The notes: generated by a model from the sequence alone, not told the origin. A DNA stretch of 64,000 nucleotides from Mycobacterium szulgai (GCF_002116635.1 NZ_LQPW01000019.1:124001-188000); one strand, 5' to 3'. Numbered from the stretch's first letter, positions 28,335 through 37,948 are shown. A program made the numbers and translations.

Positions 28335-29248
28335 GTGATCAGCCGAATGGGTGCGATTATGAAGGCTCTATTGATCGTGGCAGCCATCATCGCGGCTGCG
28401 GACGACCCGGATCCGGATACCGAAGACGACGCCGAGCATCCGAGCCGAGCGCCCACGACGGCGGTGCGCTATAGCCCGGTAGAAGTGCTGCGCAGCAAGG
28501 ACTTTAGCCAATACACCGCAACAGACTATGCCGACGCGCAGCGGTTGATGGCTCGTCTTCGTGCGACAGCGGCGATGCGACGCAGCAGGCGCCGACGGCC
28601 CGCCAAGTGGCGGCGGCATTCGCGGCCTGACATCCGCGCGACTGTGCGCCGTGCGTTGCGCATCGGCGGCGAGCCCATCCGCCGGGCCTGGTTCGCGCCG
28701 ACCCTGCAGCCCCGCAGGTTGTTTTGTTATGTGACGTCAGCGGCTCGATGGACCCCTAGTCCCGGGCGCTACTGCGGTTCATGCACGCAGCGGTGGTTGG
28801 CCGCCGCCGCGTGGAAGCCTTCACCATGGGAACGCGCCTGACCCGGGTGACGCGGGAATTGTTGTCCCGCAATCCCGATGAAGCGCTGCGTCGCGCGGGC
28901 GCGGTGGTGCCCGACTGGTGTGGGGGAACTCGAATTGGGGACACTGTGCGCGACTACAACGACGAGTGGGGGATGCGGGGCATGTCTCGCGGCGCCGTGG
29001 TGGTCATCCTCTCGGATGGCTGGGAGCGAGGCGACCCGACCGTAGTCGCCGATCAAATGGCGCGGTTGTCACGCGTGGCTCACAAGGTGGTATGGGTCAA
29101 CCCACTCAAGGCGTCGCCCGGTTACGCCCCCCTGGCTCGCGGTATGGCCGCAGCACTGCCCTACATCGACGACTTCGTCGAGGGCCACAACCTCAACGCA
29201 TTGGACGATTTGCTCGAGGTCATCTCGAGGCAGTCGGCGGCACGTTAA
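28335..29248 (+). pseudogene. broken CoxE-type VWA-domain gene
   Basis: Three lesions are visible. The first third of the protein (N-terminal about 150 residues) is missing; homology begins in the linker before LRSKDFSQYTATDYADAQRL. One base is lost near 28720 in the run after PRRL, which shifts the frame. The shifted frame shows the metal-binding motif CDVSGSMDP but then hits TAG at 28757-28759, where the family has Tyr. From 28781 the frame continues well (TLGTRLTRVTREL-type motif, VVILSDGWERGDP, HKVVWVNP). CoxE proteins help assemble molybdenum hydroxylases; this copy cannot be functional as one protein. Confidence 0.85.
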
Positions 29249-29371
29249 AAGTAAAGTTTCACAAGGACATTCGCTAGCAAGCCGGCCAGCTTCGGCGCTG
29301 GCCGGCTATCGGTGGTGTCTGCGCACAATGTCCGCGACGCGGGCCGCCAATAACCCGCTCCGGTAATGAAA

Positions 29372-30610
29372 CTAGTTGTTTGTCGGTGGTGGTTGGGGTT
29401 GGAAGGGTTCGTACCACCACCAGTTGGCCCGCTCGCCGATTGGTCCCGGGTACGGCGCCACCGCGGGCGGGGGTTGAGTTGGCGGACGCGCGAGCGAACC
29501 TGCGCGCAGCGGTCGGCCGGAGCTATCGGTGACGGTGAGATCGTCTGCGGGACCGGTGATGGTAATGCGGCCACGATGATGCAACCGGTGGTGATAAGGG
29601 CAGACCAGCACCAGGTTGCCCAACTCGGTGGGGCCGCCGTCCTCCCAGTGGCGGATATGGTGCGCGTGCAGGCCGCGGGTGGCTTCACAGCCGGGAACCG
29701 CACACGTGGGGTGACGGTGCTCGAGCGCGCGGCGCAGGCGCCGGTTGATCTCACGGGTCGCTCGGCCGGAGCCGATGACCTCGCCGTTGCGCTCGAACCA
29801 GACCTCACAGGTGGCATCACAGGTCAGGTATTGACGTTCGGCTTCGGTGAGCAGCGGACCCAGATGCACTGCGGCGGAACGCTGCTCAACGTCGACGTGC
29901 AACACCACCGTGGTGTGGTGCCCGTGGGGCCGGCGGGCCGCCTCGGCGTCCCATCCGGCTTCGACCAAGCGCATAAATGCCTCGCCTGTGGCAGGCAACG
30001 GGGGCCGCTGATCTGAGCTGCGCTCGGCATTACCGTGATCGCGCTTCCACTCGGAGATCAGCGCATCACGATGCGACGCCAGCGCCGCGTCGAACTTCGC
30101 CGCATCGAGGTGCGGGAGTCTTATCCGCCAACAAGTGAACTCCTCATCGGAGGTCTTGGTGATCGAGGGCCGCGGAGGAGGCTGGGGCCCAGGATCAGGT
30201 TCGGGTCGTGGTTCCAGCTTGACCGCGGTGCGCAGCTGGCTGACCGTGGCGACCCGGGCGAGTTCCGCATAATGCTCATCGGATCCCTCACCCGCCCGTG
30301 CAGCGATGACGCCTACCTGATCGAGCGACAGTCGACCCTCGCGCATGCCCTGCGCGCAGCGAGGGAACTCCTCGAGCCGGTGTGCGACGGTGGCGATCGT
30401 GTGAGCGTTTGCCGATGACGAGCCGATCTTCCAGGCGACCAACGCCGCGACCGACCGTGCGCCCGTGGCGCCGCACAACTCGTCGCGATCCATCTCGGCG
30501 ACAATCTGCACGATGCGCCCATCGATCGCATTGCGCTGACCGGCTAACTCCGCCAACTCCTCGAACAGCACCTCAAGACGCGCGGCGGGATTCACTGCGG
30601 TCGAGGGCAT
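29372..30610 (-). CDS. HNH endonuclease signature DUF222 protein (13E12 repeat family)
   Basis: 412 residues. The N-terminal DUF222 helical domain (LFEELAELAGQRNAIDGRIV, then LSLDQVGVIAARAG) is followed by a C-terminal HNH nuclease with Cys pairs and His ligands (CAVPGCEATRGLHAHHI, LVLVCPYHHRLHH). The family is abundant in mycobacteria as REP13E12 elements and serves as phage integration sites in M. tuberculosis. It is intact and lies between the broken CoxE and CoxL genes. Function is unproven; a mobile-element role is likely. Confidence 0.88.
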   Translation of the reverse strand: MPSTAVNPAARLEVLFEELAELAGQRNAIDGRIVQIVAEMDRDELCGATGARSVAALVAWKIGSSSANAHTIATVAHRLEEFPRCAQGMREGRLSLDQVGVIAARAGEGSDEHYAELARVATVSQLRTAVKLEPRPEPDPGPQPPPRPSITKTSDEEFTCWRIRLPHLDAAKFDAALASHRDALISEWKRDHGNAERSSDQRPPLPATGEAFMRLVEAGWDAEAARRPHGHHTTVVLHVDVEQRSAAVHLGPLLTEAERQYLTCDATCEVWFERNGEVIGSGRATREINRRLRRALEHRHPTCAVPGCEATRGLHAHHIRHWEDGGPTELGNLVLVCPYHHRLHHRGRITITGPADDLTVTDSSGRPLRAGSLARPPTQPPPAVAPYPGPIGERANWWWYEPFQPQPPPTNN

Positions 30611-30727
30611 GACTTCATCATCGCAGGGGGGTACGACAATTCTCGGCTACCCATTGTGGGCCGCGGCGTGACAGGCCGACCGTTACACGGACATCAAAAA
30701 TATTGCGACCGAACGCAACTCGCCCGG

Positions 30728-31805
30728 TTACCGGTCGGTGCGTTCGGGGATGACGCCGGCGAGCTCGAGAATCCTGGTCGGTGGGAGATGCTGTTCGGTG
30801 ATCCGGACGCCGAGATCGGCGAGGGCATCCTCTACCGCATTGGTGATCGCCGCCGGTGCGCCGATCATTCCCCCCTCGCCGACGCCTCGATAGTTGAACG
30901 GATGTCCGTCGGCGTCTCGACGTGGTGAATCTCGATCGCGGGGATCTCCATCGCCGTCGGGATCAAGTAGTCCATGAACGTCCCCGACCGGGGCTGCCCG
31001 TCCTGCCCGTACGTGGTCTTCTCGTAGAACACCGCACCCACGCCCTGCGCGACGCCACCCCGGATCTGGCCCTCGACGATGGCCGGGTTGATCATCTCGC
31101 CGCAGTCCTCCACGACCGCGTAGCGAAGAATCTTCACCTGCCCGGTTTCGAGATCGACCTCCACCCAGCACACGTGGGTGGCCTGCGCCCACCCTCCTTG
31201 GCCGCCGTTCCAGTCGCGGTGAATCCGGATGGCCTCACCGCGGCCCTGTCGGTCGTTGCCGGCCGCGCCGTCGACCACACCCCGCCGCATCGCCTCCTGC
31301 GCGACCTCGCGGAAGGTCCGCGACATCGCAGGCACGCCCGCGACATGAATGTCACCGCCTTCGATGACGATGTCCGCCGGCGATGCCTCCAGCAGGTCGG
31401 CGGCGATGTCGACAATGTGCTCGCGCAGCGTGTGCGCAGCCAGCGCGACCGCACCGCCCGCCATCGCCGCCGACAGGCTTCCGCCGGTGCCCGAGATGCC
31501 GAATGGCGCGAATTTCGTATCGCCGTATCTGACCCGGACGGCCTCGACCGGAACGCCCAGCTCATCGGCGGCCACCTGCGCGAGCGTCGTCTCGTGGCCT
31601 TGGCCATGGGGCACCTGCCGGGTGTGGAGCGTGACGCTGCCGTCGCCTTCGAGGACCGCGTGGATCGGCTCGGAGCCGGCGAACGCGGACAAGCCGGGCA
31701 TGACCGCGTCCATGAATCCGAGTGGCCCGGGAGCCCCTTCGATGTAGGTCGCGATCCCGAGGCCGAGGCGGCGTCCCTGCTCCCGAGCCGCCGCCTGGAA
31801 TGCGG
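30728..31805 (-). pseudogene. CoxL-type molybdopterin-binding subunit remnant (5'-truncated and frameshifted)
   Basis: The frame resembles the C-terminal half of xanthine dehydrogenase/CO dehydrogenase large subunits: EQGRRLGLGIATYIEG, QVPHGQGHETTLAQVAADEL, GISGTGGSLSAAMAGGAV, VVEDCGEMINPAIVEGQIRGG. The N-terminal half is missing at a junction near 31800. Near 30905-30920 the reading switches frame: HHVETPTD continues as DGHPFNYRGVGEGGMIGAPAA in another frame, which keeps the essential GVGEGG motif and ends ELAGVIPERTDR at 30728. It is non-functional as read. Confidence 0.85.
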
Positions 31806-32014
31806 GCGATGAGCCCGCGCGCATACTTGAGATCATTTCCCCCGCAGGATTTGAGCAGTTCTTCGACGAGCTTGCTGACCTCGGCGGTGTGGACAAGATA
31901 TCGACACAGGCCCTCGATGAACTCTGTGCACGGTACGAGTTGGAGATGGATGTCGACAGTGTCCCCGGACTATGCAAACGCTTCGACCTGAAATATCCCG
32001 GTAAACCTATTTGA
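31797..32014 (+). pseudogene. 3' fragment of a cupin-domain gene
   Basis: The + strand frame NAGDEPARILEIISPAGFEQ through ELADLGGV and LCKRFDLKYPGKP to TGA 32012-32014 is the typical C-terminus of single-domain actinobacterial cupins. The N-terminal two thirds are missing, and the reading runs without a start into the oppositely oriented CoxL remnant. The stop overlaps the ATG of a 32-codon frame (32014-32112), which has no recognisable family. Confidence 0.75.
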
Positions 32015-32126
32015 TGAACAAGGCCGAGGCCGGTCTCGTGGGCGCCTTCGCCGAACGCGCTGCTCCCGGCAGCACATCGATTGCAGCAACCATGTCTCCG
32101 AAACAACAGTGAGAGGGAACCCCCGC

Positions 32127-32555
32127 ATGTCCAGGCCCGAATTCTTCGTCACCCCCGGATACGGCGAAATCGCCCGTACCCGTAACCACTACAGCCAAGC
32201 TTTACGCATCGGTGATCGCATCGAGATCTCCGGGCAAGGCGGCTGGGACGCGGATTTCTCGTTGTCGGCCACATCGCTGGAGGACGAGATCGTGAAGGCG
32301 TGTGACAACGTCGAAAAGACCCTCGCTGAGGCGAACGCCTGCTGGGGCGACATCGTGAACATCCACTCCTACCACGTCCCTACGGCCGCCGATTGCATTG
32401 GTAATCAACACATGTCTGTGATGGTGGACCAGTTCCGCCAGCGTTTCGGCGAAAGTCTGCCGCTGTGGACCGCGGTGGGCGTCGAGGCGCTCGCACTGCC
32501 CGGCCAGCGTGTCGAAATCGAGGTCGTCGCCATAGTCGGATCCGCCAGCAAGTAG
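32127..32555 (+). CDS. RidA (YjgF/YER057c/UK114) family protein
   Basis: 142 residues. The RidA pattern is visible in YSQALRIGDRIEISGQGGWD, NVEKTLAEANACWGDIVNIHSY and the C-terminal VEIEVVAIVG. RidA proteins trimerise and hydrolyse reactive enamine/imine intermediates; the conserved Arg of the classical deaminase subgroup is not certain here, so it may be a different Rid subgroup. ATG 32127 follows GAGAGGGA and is preferred over GTG 32109. It is followed by an SDR gene 57 bp away. Confidence 0.85.
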   Translation: MSRPEFFVTPGYGEIARTRNHYSQALRIGDRIEISGQGGWDADFSLSATSLEDEIVKACDNVEKTLAEANACWGDIVNIHSYHVPTAADCIGNQHMSVMVDQFRQRFGESLPLWTAVGVEALALPGQRVEIEVVAIVGSASK

Positions 32556-32612
32556 ACGTCGGTGCCAGGTCGGGAAGCGTAGCCAGTCAAACGCAACTGT
32601 GAAAGGTTCATT

Positions 32613-33368
32613 ATGAAGATCGTAGTTATTGGCGGTCACGGACTGATCGGCTCGAAAGTAGCGACCAAGCTCTGTGCGCAAGGACACGACGTAATCGTCG
32701 CCTCACGTCGATCAGGTGTCGATTCACTCACCGGTGAAGGACTCGCCAACGCCGTCGCCGGGGCGGATGTCCTAGTCGACGTCGCCGATTCACCCTTGTT
32801 CGATGATGAACCCGTGATGCACTTCTTTACGACCACGACGACGAATCTCCTATCTGCTGAACAGGAAGCGGGAGTCAAACACCACGTCGCGTTGTCCGTA
32901 GTGGGCGCGCAAACCATGCCAGATAGTGGCTACAACACCGCGAAAGCAGCGCAGGAAAACCTCATCAAGGATTCGGGCCGGCCTTATTCGATCGTGCGAG
33001 CAACTCCGTTCTATGAATTCGTGCTCGGCTTGGCCGATTCCGCGACAGACGGAGACGTTGTCAGGCTGCCGCACGCGTTGTTTCGTCCGATCGCCGCAGC
33101 CGATGTCGCCACTGCCGTGGCCCGCGCGGCCGTCGGACGTCCTATCAACGCAGTGATGGAGATCTCGGGACCCGAAGCAATGGGAATGGACGACTTTGTC
33201 CGCACGGCCCTGGCCGCCAAGGGTGATCAACGCCGGGTCGTGACCGACGCCGCGGCGCCCTACTTCGGTGCGGTGATTGACGATCACACCCTTGCACCCC
33301 ACGAGAACGCCACCATCTTCGCTACTCGGTACTCCGACTGGATCGACGCCCAATCGAAACAGCCCTGA
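32613..33368 (+). CDS. NmrA/SDR-type NAD(P)-binding protein
   Basis: 251 residues; ATG 32613 follows GAAAGG. The N-terminal motif is VVIGGHGLIGSKVATKL. The rest resembles atypical NmrA-like SDRs (HHVALSVVGAQ, YNTAKAAQENLI, then ISGPEAMGMDDFVRTAL) with a YxxxK pair in YNTAK. It may be a reductase or a redox-sensing regulator. Cupin, RidA and SDR genes often travel together in actinobacteria. Confidence 0.83.
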   Translation: MKIVVIGGHGLIGSKVATKLCAQGHDVIVASRRSGVDSLTGEGLANAVAGADVLVDVADSPLFDDEPVMHFFTTTTTNLLSAEQEAGVKHHVALSVVGAQTMPDSGYNTAKAAQENLIKDSGRPYSIVRATPFYEFVLGLADSATDGDVVRLPHALFRPIAAADVATAVARAAVGRPINAVMEISGPEAMGMDDFVRTALAAKGDQRRVVTDAAAPYFGAVIDDHTLAPHENATIFATRYSDWIDAQSKQP

Positions 33369-33464
33369 CTGCGTACACAACTGGCAGATGTCGCCCTACT
33401 AGTCGTTCAACGCCGACGCGGCTGCGGCTGTGTGTTCTGCTCGAAACTATAAGAAAGACAACGA

Positions 33465-33686
33465 ATGTCACGAGCTACGACTGACTTCGAGTCGAAATCA
33501 ACAATGGAGCTGGCGCAGGCAGGACGGTCGCAGTTGATTCCTGACGATGCCCGTGTGATGACCGTTCTCATCAACCATCCACCGGGTGCCCCTGGTTACC
33601 CGCCACATAGCCTTCCCGGCTGTCCGGGATTCGGTTACATGATTGACGGCGAGATGTTGAGCTCCGAAGTACGAGTCACCTTGTAG
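33465..33686 (+). pseudogene. 5' fragment of a cupin-domain gene
   Basis: 73 codons. The part from VMTVLINHPPGAPGYPPH through GFGYMIDGEML matches the first cupin motif, including one metal-binding His where the family has HRH, but the second His is replaced (PHSLPG). After GEML the frame leaves the family and stops at 33684-33686. It complements the 3' fragment at 31797, suggesting one disrupted or duplicated cupin gene. Confidence 0.65.
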
Positions 33687-33757
33687 CGCTTCAAGCTGCG
33701 AAGTCCCGGGACCGCACGCGGCGACGTCGAATGGAAGGCTTTTCGTCAGCGGTTCAT

Positions 33758-34549
33758 TCAGATCAGCCCTGGGATCAAGGCTTTTCGCTCGGCGGGATAA
33801 TCGGGGAACTTCTCGCGATACCACTTGTGCGTGGCGAAAGCACGCGGGACTAGATTTCCGGCAGTGATCAGCAGGATCGCAACCCCAGCGAGCGACCAGG
33901 TCAGTAGGGCAAACCCGGCCCATGCGATCAGCTCGCCCAGGTACGCCGGGCTGCTGACGAACCGGAATCCGCCGCCGTACGGGATCTTGTAATCGGTGGC
34001 GCCCGGGTTTTGCTTGTCGCGCAAATTGCGCACGATCGACTCCGACGAGATCAGCAGGAGGAATCCGCCGAGATACACGATCGCTCCGGCGAGAAACCGC
34101 GGATCGGTCAGCCAACTCATGCCGTACTGATGTTTGTAGTCGTGGCTGAAGAACGAGCCATTGAGGTAGCCGTGCATCGTGGTGACCAGCATTCCAAGGG
34201 CGAGGACCAAGACGTTGAAGCTATTGCGTTTGCCCGGAACCTGTCTGATCGACAGCGGGAAGAACCAGCCCCGGTTGCCGTAATGCAGCAGCCAGATGGC
34301 CGCAAGCACCAGCGGCGTGGCGTCGAATCGACGCGGCCCGGTGAAGTAGCAGATCGCAAACACAACGGTTGCGGGGATTTCCATCAGCCACCAGCCCAGC
34401 TTTGGGTTGAGATTCACCCCCCGCGCGGTGGAGCCGAATCGACCGTAGGGAGTCTGCCGAAACAGGCCGCCGATGATCACGAATGCTGCGAAGGCCAGGG
34501 CGAACGTCAGGACACTGTCATAGGTGGTATTGCCGGTGTACCAGTTCAT
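33758..34549 (-). CDS. 3-oxo-5-alpha-steroid 4-dehydrogenase family protein
   Basis: 263 residues, six to seven membrane segments. The C-terminal NADPH-binding signature of the steroid 5-alpha-reductase family is present (YGGGFRFVSSPAYLGELIAW and HKWYREKFPDYPAERKALIP). The family reduces the delta-4 double bond of 3-oxosteroids or related lipids. ATG 34549 is preceded by GAGGGAGCTCG; an upstream in-frame ATG would add eight residues. The role in sterol metabolism is likely but unproven. Confidence 0.85.
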   Translation of the reverse strand: MNWYTGNTTYDSVLTFALAFAAFVIIGGLFRQTPYGRFGSTARGVNLNPKLGWWLMEIPATVVFAICYFTGPRRFDATPLVLAAIWLLHYGNRGWFFPLSIRQVPGKRNSFNVLVLALGMLVTTMHGYLNGSFFSHDYKHQYGMSWLTDPRFLAGAIVYLGGFLLLISSESIVRNLRDKQNPGATDYKIPYGGGFRFVSSPAYLGELIAWAGFALLTWSLAGVAILLITAGNLVPRAFATHKWYREKFPDYPAERKALIPGLI

Positions 34550-34955
34550 CGAGCTCCCTCCGCGGTAGAACACCTTCTACCATCACGCGGTCAGCAAGAC
34601 GAGGTCGGGCACACGGCGGGATCACAACACGTGTCACTGGGCTGGGCGACCCGATGTGCCCACCATTTAGCAACAGATGTTTGACCTGCAGTGTTGTTCT
34701 CAAGCTGGTAGGGCGAGTGCGCGCCGTATCACCCGCGGCAGCGGCCGGTGTTGGGCATGTGTCTGGAGAGCCGCCGCCCACGCCGGCAGCGCCGCCGCGG
34801 CTTGCGTTGCCGGCTTCGCCGGTGCCCTATTCGGGTGTGGTCGGCTAAATGCGGCCACCGTCCGTCATCCACTCGAGGTTAGCGACGCAGCGCGCTTGAG
34901 ACAAGACGGATTGTCATTTATGTATGGCCATCTATGCGTTGTCGGAGATGTTTCG
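34550..34955. other. intergenic region, possible PGRS-like remnant
   Basis: No gene is supported. On the minus strand around 34730-34850 a short reading is rich in Gly and Ala (GNASRGGAAGVGGG), which recalls PE_PGRS repeats, but no PE domain or start is attached. The right end leads into the promoter at 34956. Confidence 0.4.
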
Positions 34956-34984
34956 TTGACTTTCTTGATTGACCGCCATACGTT
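34956..34984 (+). promoter_or_regulatory. SigA-like promoter of the membrane protein-P450-TetR operon
   Basis: TTGACT (34956-34961) and TACGTT (34979-34984) are separated by 17 bp, with start codon ATG 35021 about 30 bp beyond the expected transcription start. A second TTGACT lies at 34990-34995. Confidence 0.5.
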
Positions 34985-35020
34985 TTGTATTGACTGTCGA
35001 TATCGTTTGAGCAGGTGACC

Positions 35021-36052
35021 ATGAACCTGATCGTGTTCAACAACCCCACCGCATGGCCTTGGCAGACGAATCTCTGCGATCTGATGCTGCTGGTTATGTT
35101 TCTGGCCGCGCTGACGTATGCCGTCGTGCAGTTCCGCCACGGCCGGCGCGGGTACATCGTCGTGCTCATCGCCGCATTCATCTATGGACTCGTCCTCGAA
35201 CTCGCTGGCATGGCGACGCTGAACCTTTACCAGCAGGGCGATTTCGCCGTGATGATCAACTGGCCGGCGTTCGGGCTATGGCAGGGCACCACGATGATGC
35301 CCTCCTACGTCCTGATCTTCTATCCGGTCTTTTTGTTCACCGGCTTCAAGGTCGTGGAGCGCCTAGGCGTTGAAAAGCGTTGGCACGCATCGATGATAGG
35401 CGGTTTATTCATGATCGCGATGGACGCGCTGTACATAGTCGAAGGCAACCTGCGACACGTCGTGTGGTGGACGTGGGACCCGAACGTCAGGTTCTTCCAG
35501 TATTGGGTCGGCTGGCCTCTGGTCGACCTATGTTGGCAGGGTATTTGGGACGCGGTGTTCATTTACATCATGCTCAGGGCGCAGCCGCGCATCGACGCCA
35601 GCGTCGAAAGTGTCGACAAGCGGTGGTCGAATGTCAAGGCTCTTGCCGGCTTCCCGCCTCTGGCTGCGCTCACGGTGTTGATCGTGGGCCCTATCCTGTT
35701 GTCGCCGATCATGATCGCCACCGCCCTGGGCGGTCCGCAGTGGCCGCTCGTGGTGCTGCTCGTCGCCGGCTACGTCGCGGTCACCCTTGTCGCGCGACGC
35801 ACCGCACGACCACTTCCCGTCGAGCGGTTCACTGTCGGCCTAGTTCTTCTGTACGTCGCGTGCCTAGCCGTGATGGCGGTCGCGAATATCGTTTACGAAG
35901 GTGCTCTCACCCAGTACGTCGTCGTTCAAGCCGTCGGCTTGGCCGTGATGATCGCATTGGCGACCTACCCACCGCGCGCCGCTCGTGGAAGCCAGATTGC
36001 CGCACCAATGCAGAGACCGGCCGTTACGGCAAACCTGGGGAGCGGAGCATGA
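35021..36052 (+). CDS. polytopic membrane protein of unknown function
   Basis: 343 residues with about eight or nine hydrophobic segments. The N-terminus is NPTAWPWQTNLCDLMLLVMF, with a Trp-rich middle (HVVWWTWDPNVRFFQYWVGW). It has some similarity in composition to carotenoid-biosynthesis-type and AveC-type membrane enzymes, but no family is certain. ATG 35021 is preferred over GTG 35015; GCAGGTGA precedes it. The stop overlaps the P450 ATG (ATGA), so an enzyme pair acting on a lipid substrate is plausible. Confidence 0.75.
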   Translation: MNLIVFNNPTAWPWQTNLCDLMLLVMFLAALTYAVVQFRHGRRGYIVVLIAAFIYGLVLELAGMATLNLYQQGDFAVMINWPAFGLWQGTTMMPSYVLIFYPVFLFTGFKVVERLGVEKRWHASMIGGLFMIAMDALYIVEGNLRHVVWWTWDPNVRFFQYWVGWPLVDLCWQGIWDAVFIYIMLRAQPRIDASVESVDKRWSNVKALAGFPPLAALTVLIVGPILLSPIMIATALGGPQWPLVVLLVAGYVAVTLVARRTARPLPVERFTVGLVLLYVACLAVMAVANIVYEGALTQYVVVQAVGLAVMIALATYPPRAARGSQIAAPMQRPAVTANLGSGA

Positions 36053-37287
36053 CCGTAAACGCGCTGCGAGCCAACGTTTTCGACGCCGGGTTGCCGACGC
36101 TGTCCTATGAGTTCGATGAAACCCCCGCCGATGTCTACCCCCGGATTCAAGCCGCGCAACGGCAGGCCGCGATTGCGATCGGCCCCTTCGGGCCAGAGGT
36201 GCTCTCGCATGAGCTGGTGCGAACGGTGCTGCGGGATCAAAGGTTTCGGATTCCACCGGGCATCAACCTGCTTGCTCAGGGAATCACATCGGGTCCGCTG
36301 TGGGACAAACTCGTCAACAGTCTCTTGTGCCTCGAAGGCGCGGCACATCGACGGCTACGCAGCCTGGTGTCCAAAGCGTTCACACCGCGAGCGAGTGCGC
36401 GTCTGCACGACACAATCGTCGAAGTGATCAACGAACTCGTCGATCGCGTTGCCGCCCAGCGGCGTTGCGACATCGTCGCTGACATCGCGCGGCCGTATCC
36501 CGTCCCTATCATTTGCGCGCTGCTCGGGGCGCCCCGCGAAGACTGGCATCAGTTCTCGCTATGGGCCGACGATATCTTCACCGCCTTCACGCTCAACCCC
36601 GAAGGCATCGACGAAGGCCTCGTCATGCGGGCATGGGGCGAACTCGACGCCTACGTCGACGAGATGGTGGCCCGGCGGAGACATACGCTGACCGATGACC
36701 TGCTGTCGGACCTCATCAGGGCCGAGGACCCGACTTTTTCAGGCGACCGGCTCAACGGCGACGAGCTGCGGATGCTTGCAGCCGGTCTGCTGCTGGCCGG
36801 AACTGACACCACGCGCAATCAGCTGGCCGCGTCCGTCGACGTGCTCTGCGACCATGTGGATCAATGGACACTGCTCTCGCAGCGGCCCCAACTTGCCGCG
36901 AACGCCGTCGAGGAGACGATGCGGCATTCGCCGATAGCATGCGGCACGCTTCGCGTGGTGGACGAGGACACAGAGCTGGGCGGCTTTGTCTTTCCGCCCG
37001 CAACCATGGTGCTGGTGAATACTTTCGCGGCCAACCGCGATGCGACCGTCTATGACGACCCCGACCGCTTCGACATCACCCGCATAGGAGCGCCCGCCGT
37101 GCTGACCTTCGGTGGCGGTATCCACTACTGCCTCGGTGCAAACCTGGCCAGGCTCGAGCTTGCCGAGGCGCTCAAGATCCTCACTCAGCGAATGCCGGAT
37201 CCGTCGCGGACGGGGCCCGCGCCCTGGAAACCGATGATGGGTTTGAGCGGTCCGACGACATTGCCCATAGAGTTTTCGAGTGCGTAG
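36049..37287 (+). CDS. cytochrome P450
   Basis: 412 residues. The I-helix oxygen-activation motif is AGLLLAGTDTTRNQL, the K-helix ExxR is EETMR, and the heme-binding loop is FGGGIHYCLGANLARLE with the proximal Cys. It is a soluble class I P450 needing ferredoxin and a reductase; FprA is in the window but no ferredoxin is adjacent. It is coupled to the membrane protein upstream and overlaps the TetR gene by 8 bp. The substrate is unknown; the nearby steroid-reductase-like gene suggests a steroid or terpenoid. Confidence 0.92.
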   Translation: MTVNALRANVFDAGLPTLSYEFDETPADVYPRIQAAQRQAAIAIGPFGPEVLSHELVRTVLRDQRFRIPPGINLLAQGITSGPLWDKLVNSLLCLEGAAHRRLRSLVSKAFTPRASARLHDTIVEVINELVDRVAAQRRCDIVADIARPYPVPIICALLGAPREDWHQFSLWADDIFTAFTLNPEGIDEGLVMRAWGELDAYVDEMVARRRHTLTDDLLSDLIRAEDPTFSGDRLNGDELRMLAAGLLLAGTDTTRNQLAASVDVLCDHVDQWTLLSQRPQLAANAVEETMRHSPIACGTLRVVDEDTELGGFVFPPATMVLVNTFAANRDATVYDDPDRFDITRIGAPAVLTFGGGIHYCLGANLARLELAEALKILTQRMPDPSRTGPAPWKPMMGLSGPTTLPIEFSSA

Positions 37288-37948
37288 TCACGGTTGGTCG
37301 GGTAACGCCCCCGCGACCGACGAGGAGGCCATCGACCGTATCCTCGACGCCGCCGACGAGATCGTGGCCGAGCGTGGTTCCTCTGTTCGTATCGCAGACG
37401 TGGCACGTACGTTGGGCGTGACGCGGCAGACCGTTTACCGGTACTTCCCCGGCAGCGAAGAGTTGTTGCTGGCCAGTGCCATGCGCTCTGCGAATGGATT
37501 TCTGGATCAGCTTGCCGAGCACATCAGTGGATTAACCGAACCTACAGCCGCTCTGGTCGAGGGCGTCGCGTTCGCGGTGGAAACGCTTGGCGATGACGCT
37601 CAATTCGCCAACTTGCTGCGCAACGGATCCAAGAGCGGATCGACGGTCTCGTTGACCTCCGACACCGCGAAGGCATTCAGTCGCTCGATGCTGCACCGGC
37701 TCGATGTCGACTGGGAAAGCCAGGGTTACGACGAAGAGGCTCTCGACGAGTTGGCCGAGCTAGGTCTGCGCACTTTTCACTCGATGCTGGTCGATCCGGG
37801 ACAGCCGCCACGCGATGGCGTCGCGTTGCGGAGGTTCCTGGCGCGCTGGCTGGGGCCGGCGATCATTTATCCGAGACTCGCGCAGGCCATGGACGCTCTG
37901 CGACTCCCCGCGCCCAAACCTAGGCGGCGCCCGTCCGCGGCGTCCTGA
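37280..37948 (+). CDS. TetR-family transcriptional regulator
   Basis: 222 residues from GTG 37280, which lies inside the P450 3' end. The helix-turn-helix is VRIADVARTLGVTRQTVYRYFPGSEELLL. Being the third gene of the operon, it probably controls the operon itself through the promoter region before 35021. No clear palindrome was found there, so the operator is unassigned. Confidence 0.87.
   Translation: MRSHGWSGNAPATDEEAIDRILDAADEIVAERGSSVRIADVARTLGVTRQTVYRYFPGSEELLLASAMRSANGFLDQLAEHISGLTEPTAALVEGVAFAVETLGDDAQFANLLRNGSKSGSTVSLTSDTAKAFSRSMLHRLDVDWESQGYDEEALDELAELGLRTFHSMLVDPGQPPRDGVALRRFLARWLGPAIIYPRLAQAMDALRLPAPKPRRRPSAAS

Noticed and set aside
35380..36048. Upstream extension of the P450 frame by more than 200 codons
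   Set aside because: The extension is out of frame with, and inside, the membrane protein gene. P450 homology and the ATGA overlap support the start at 36049.
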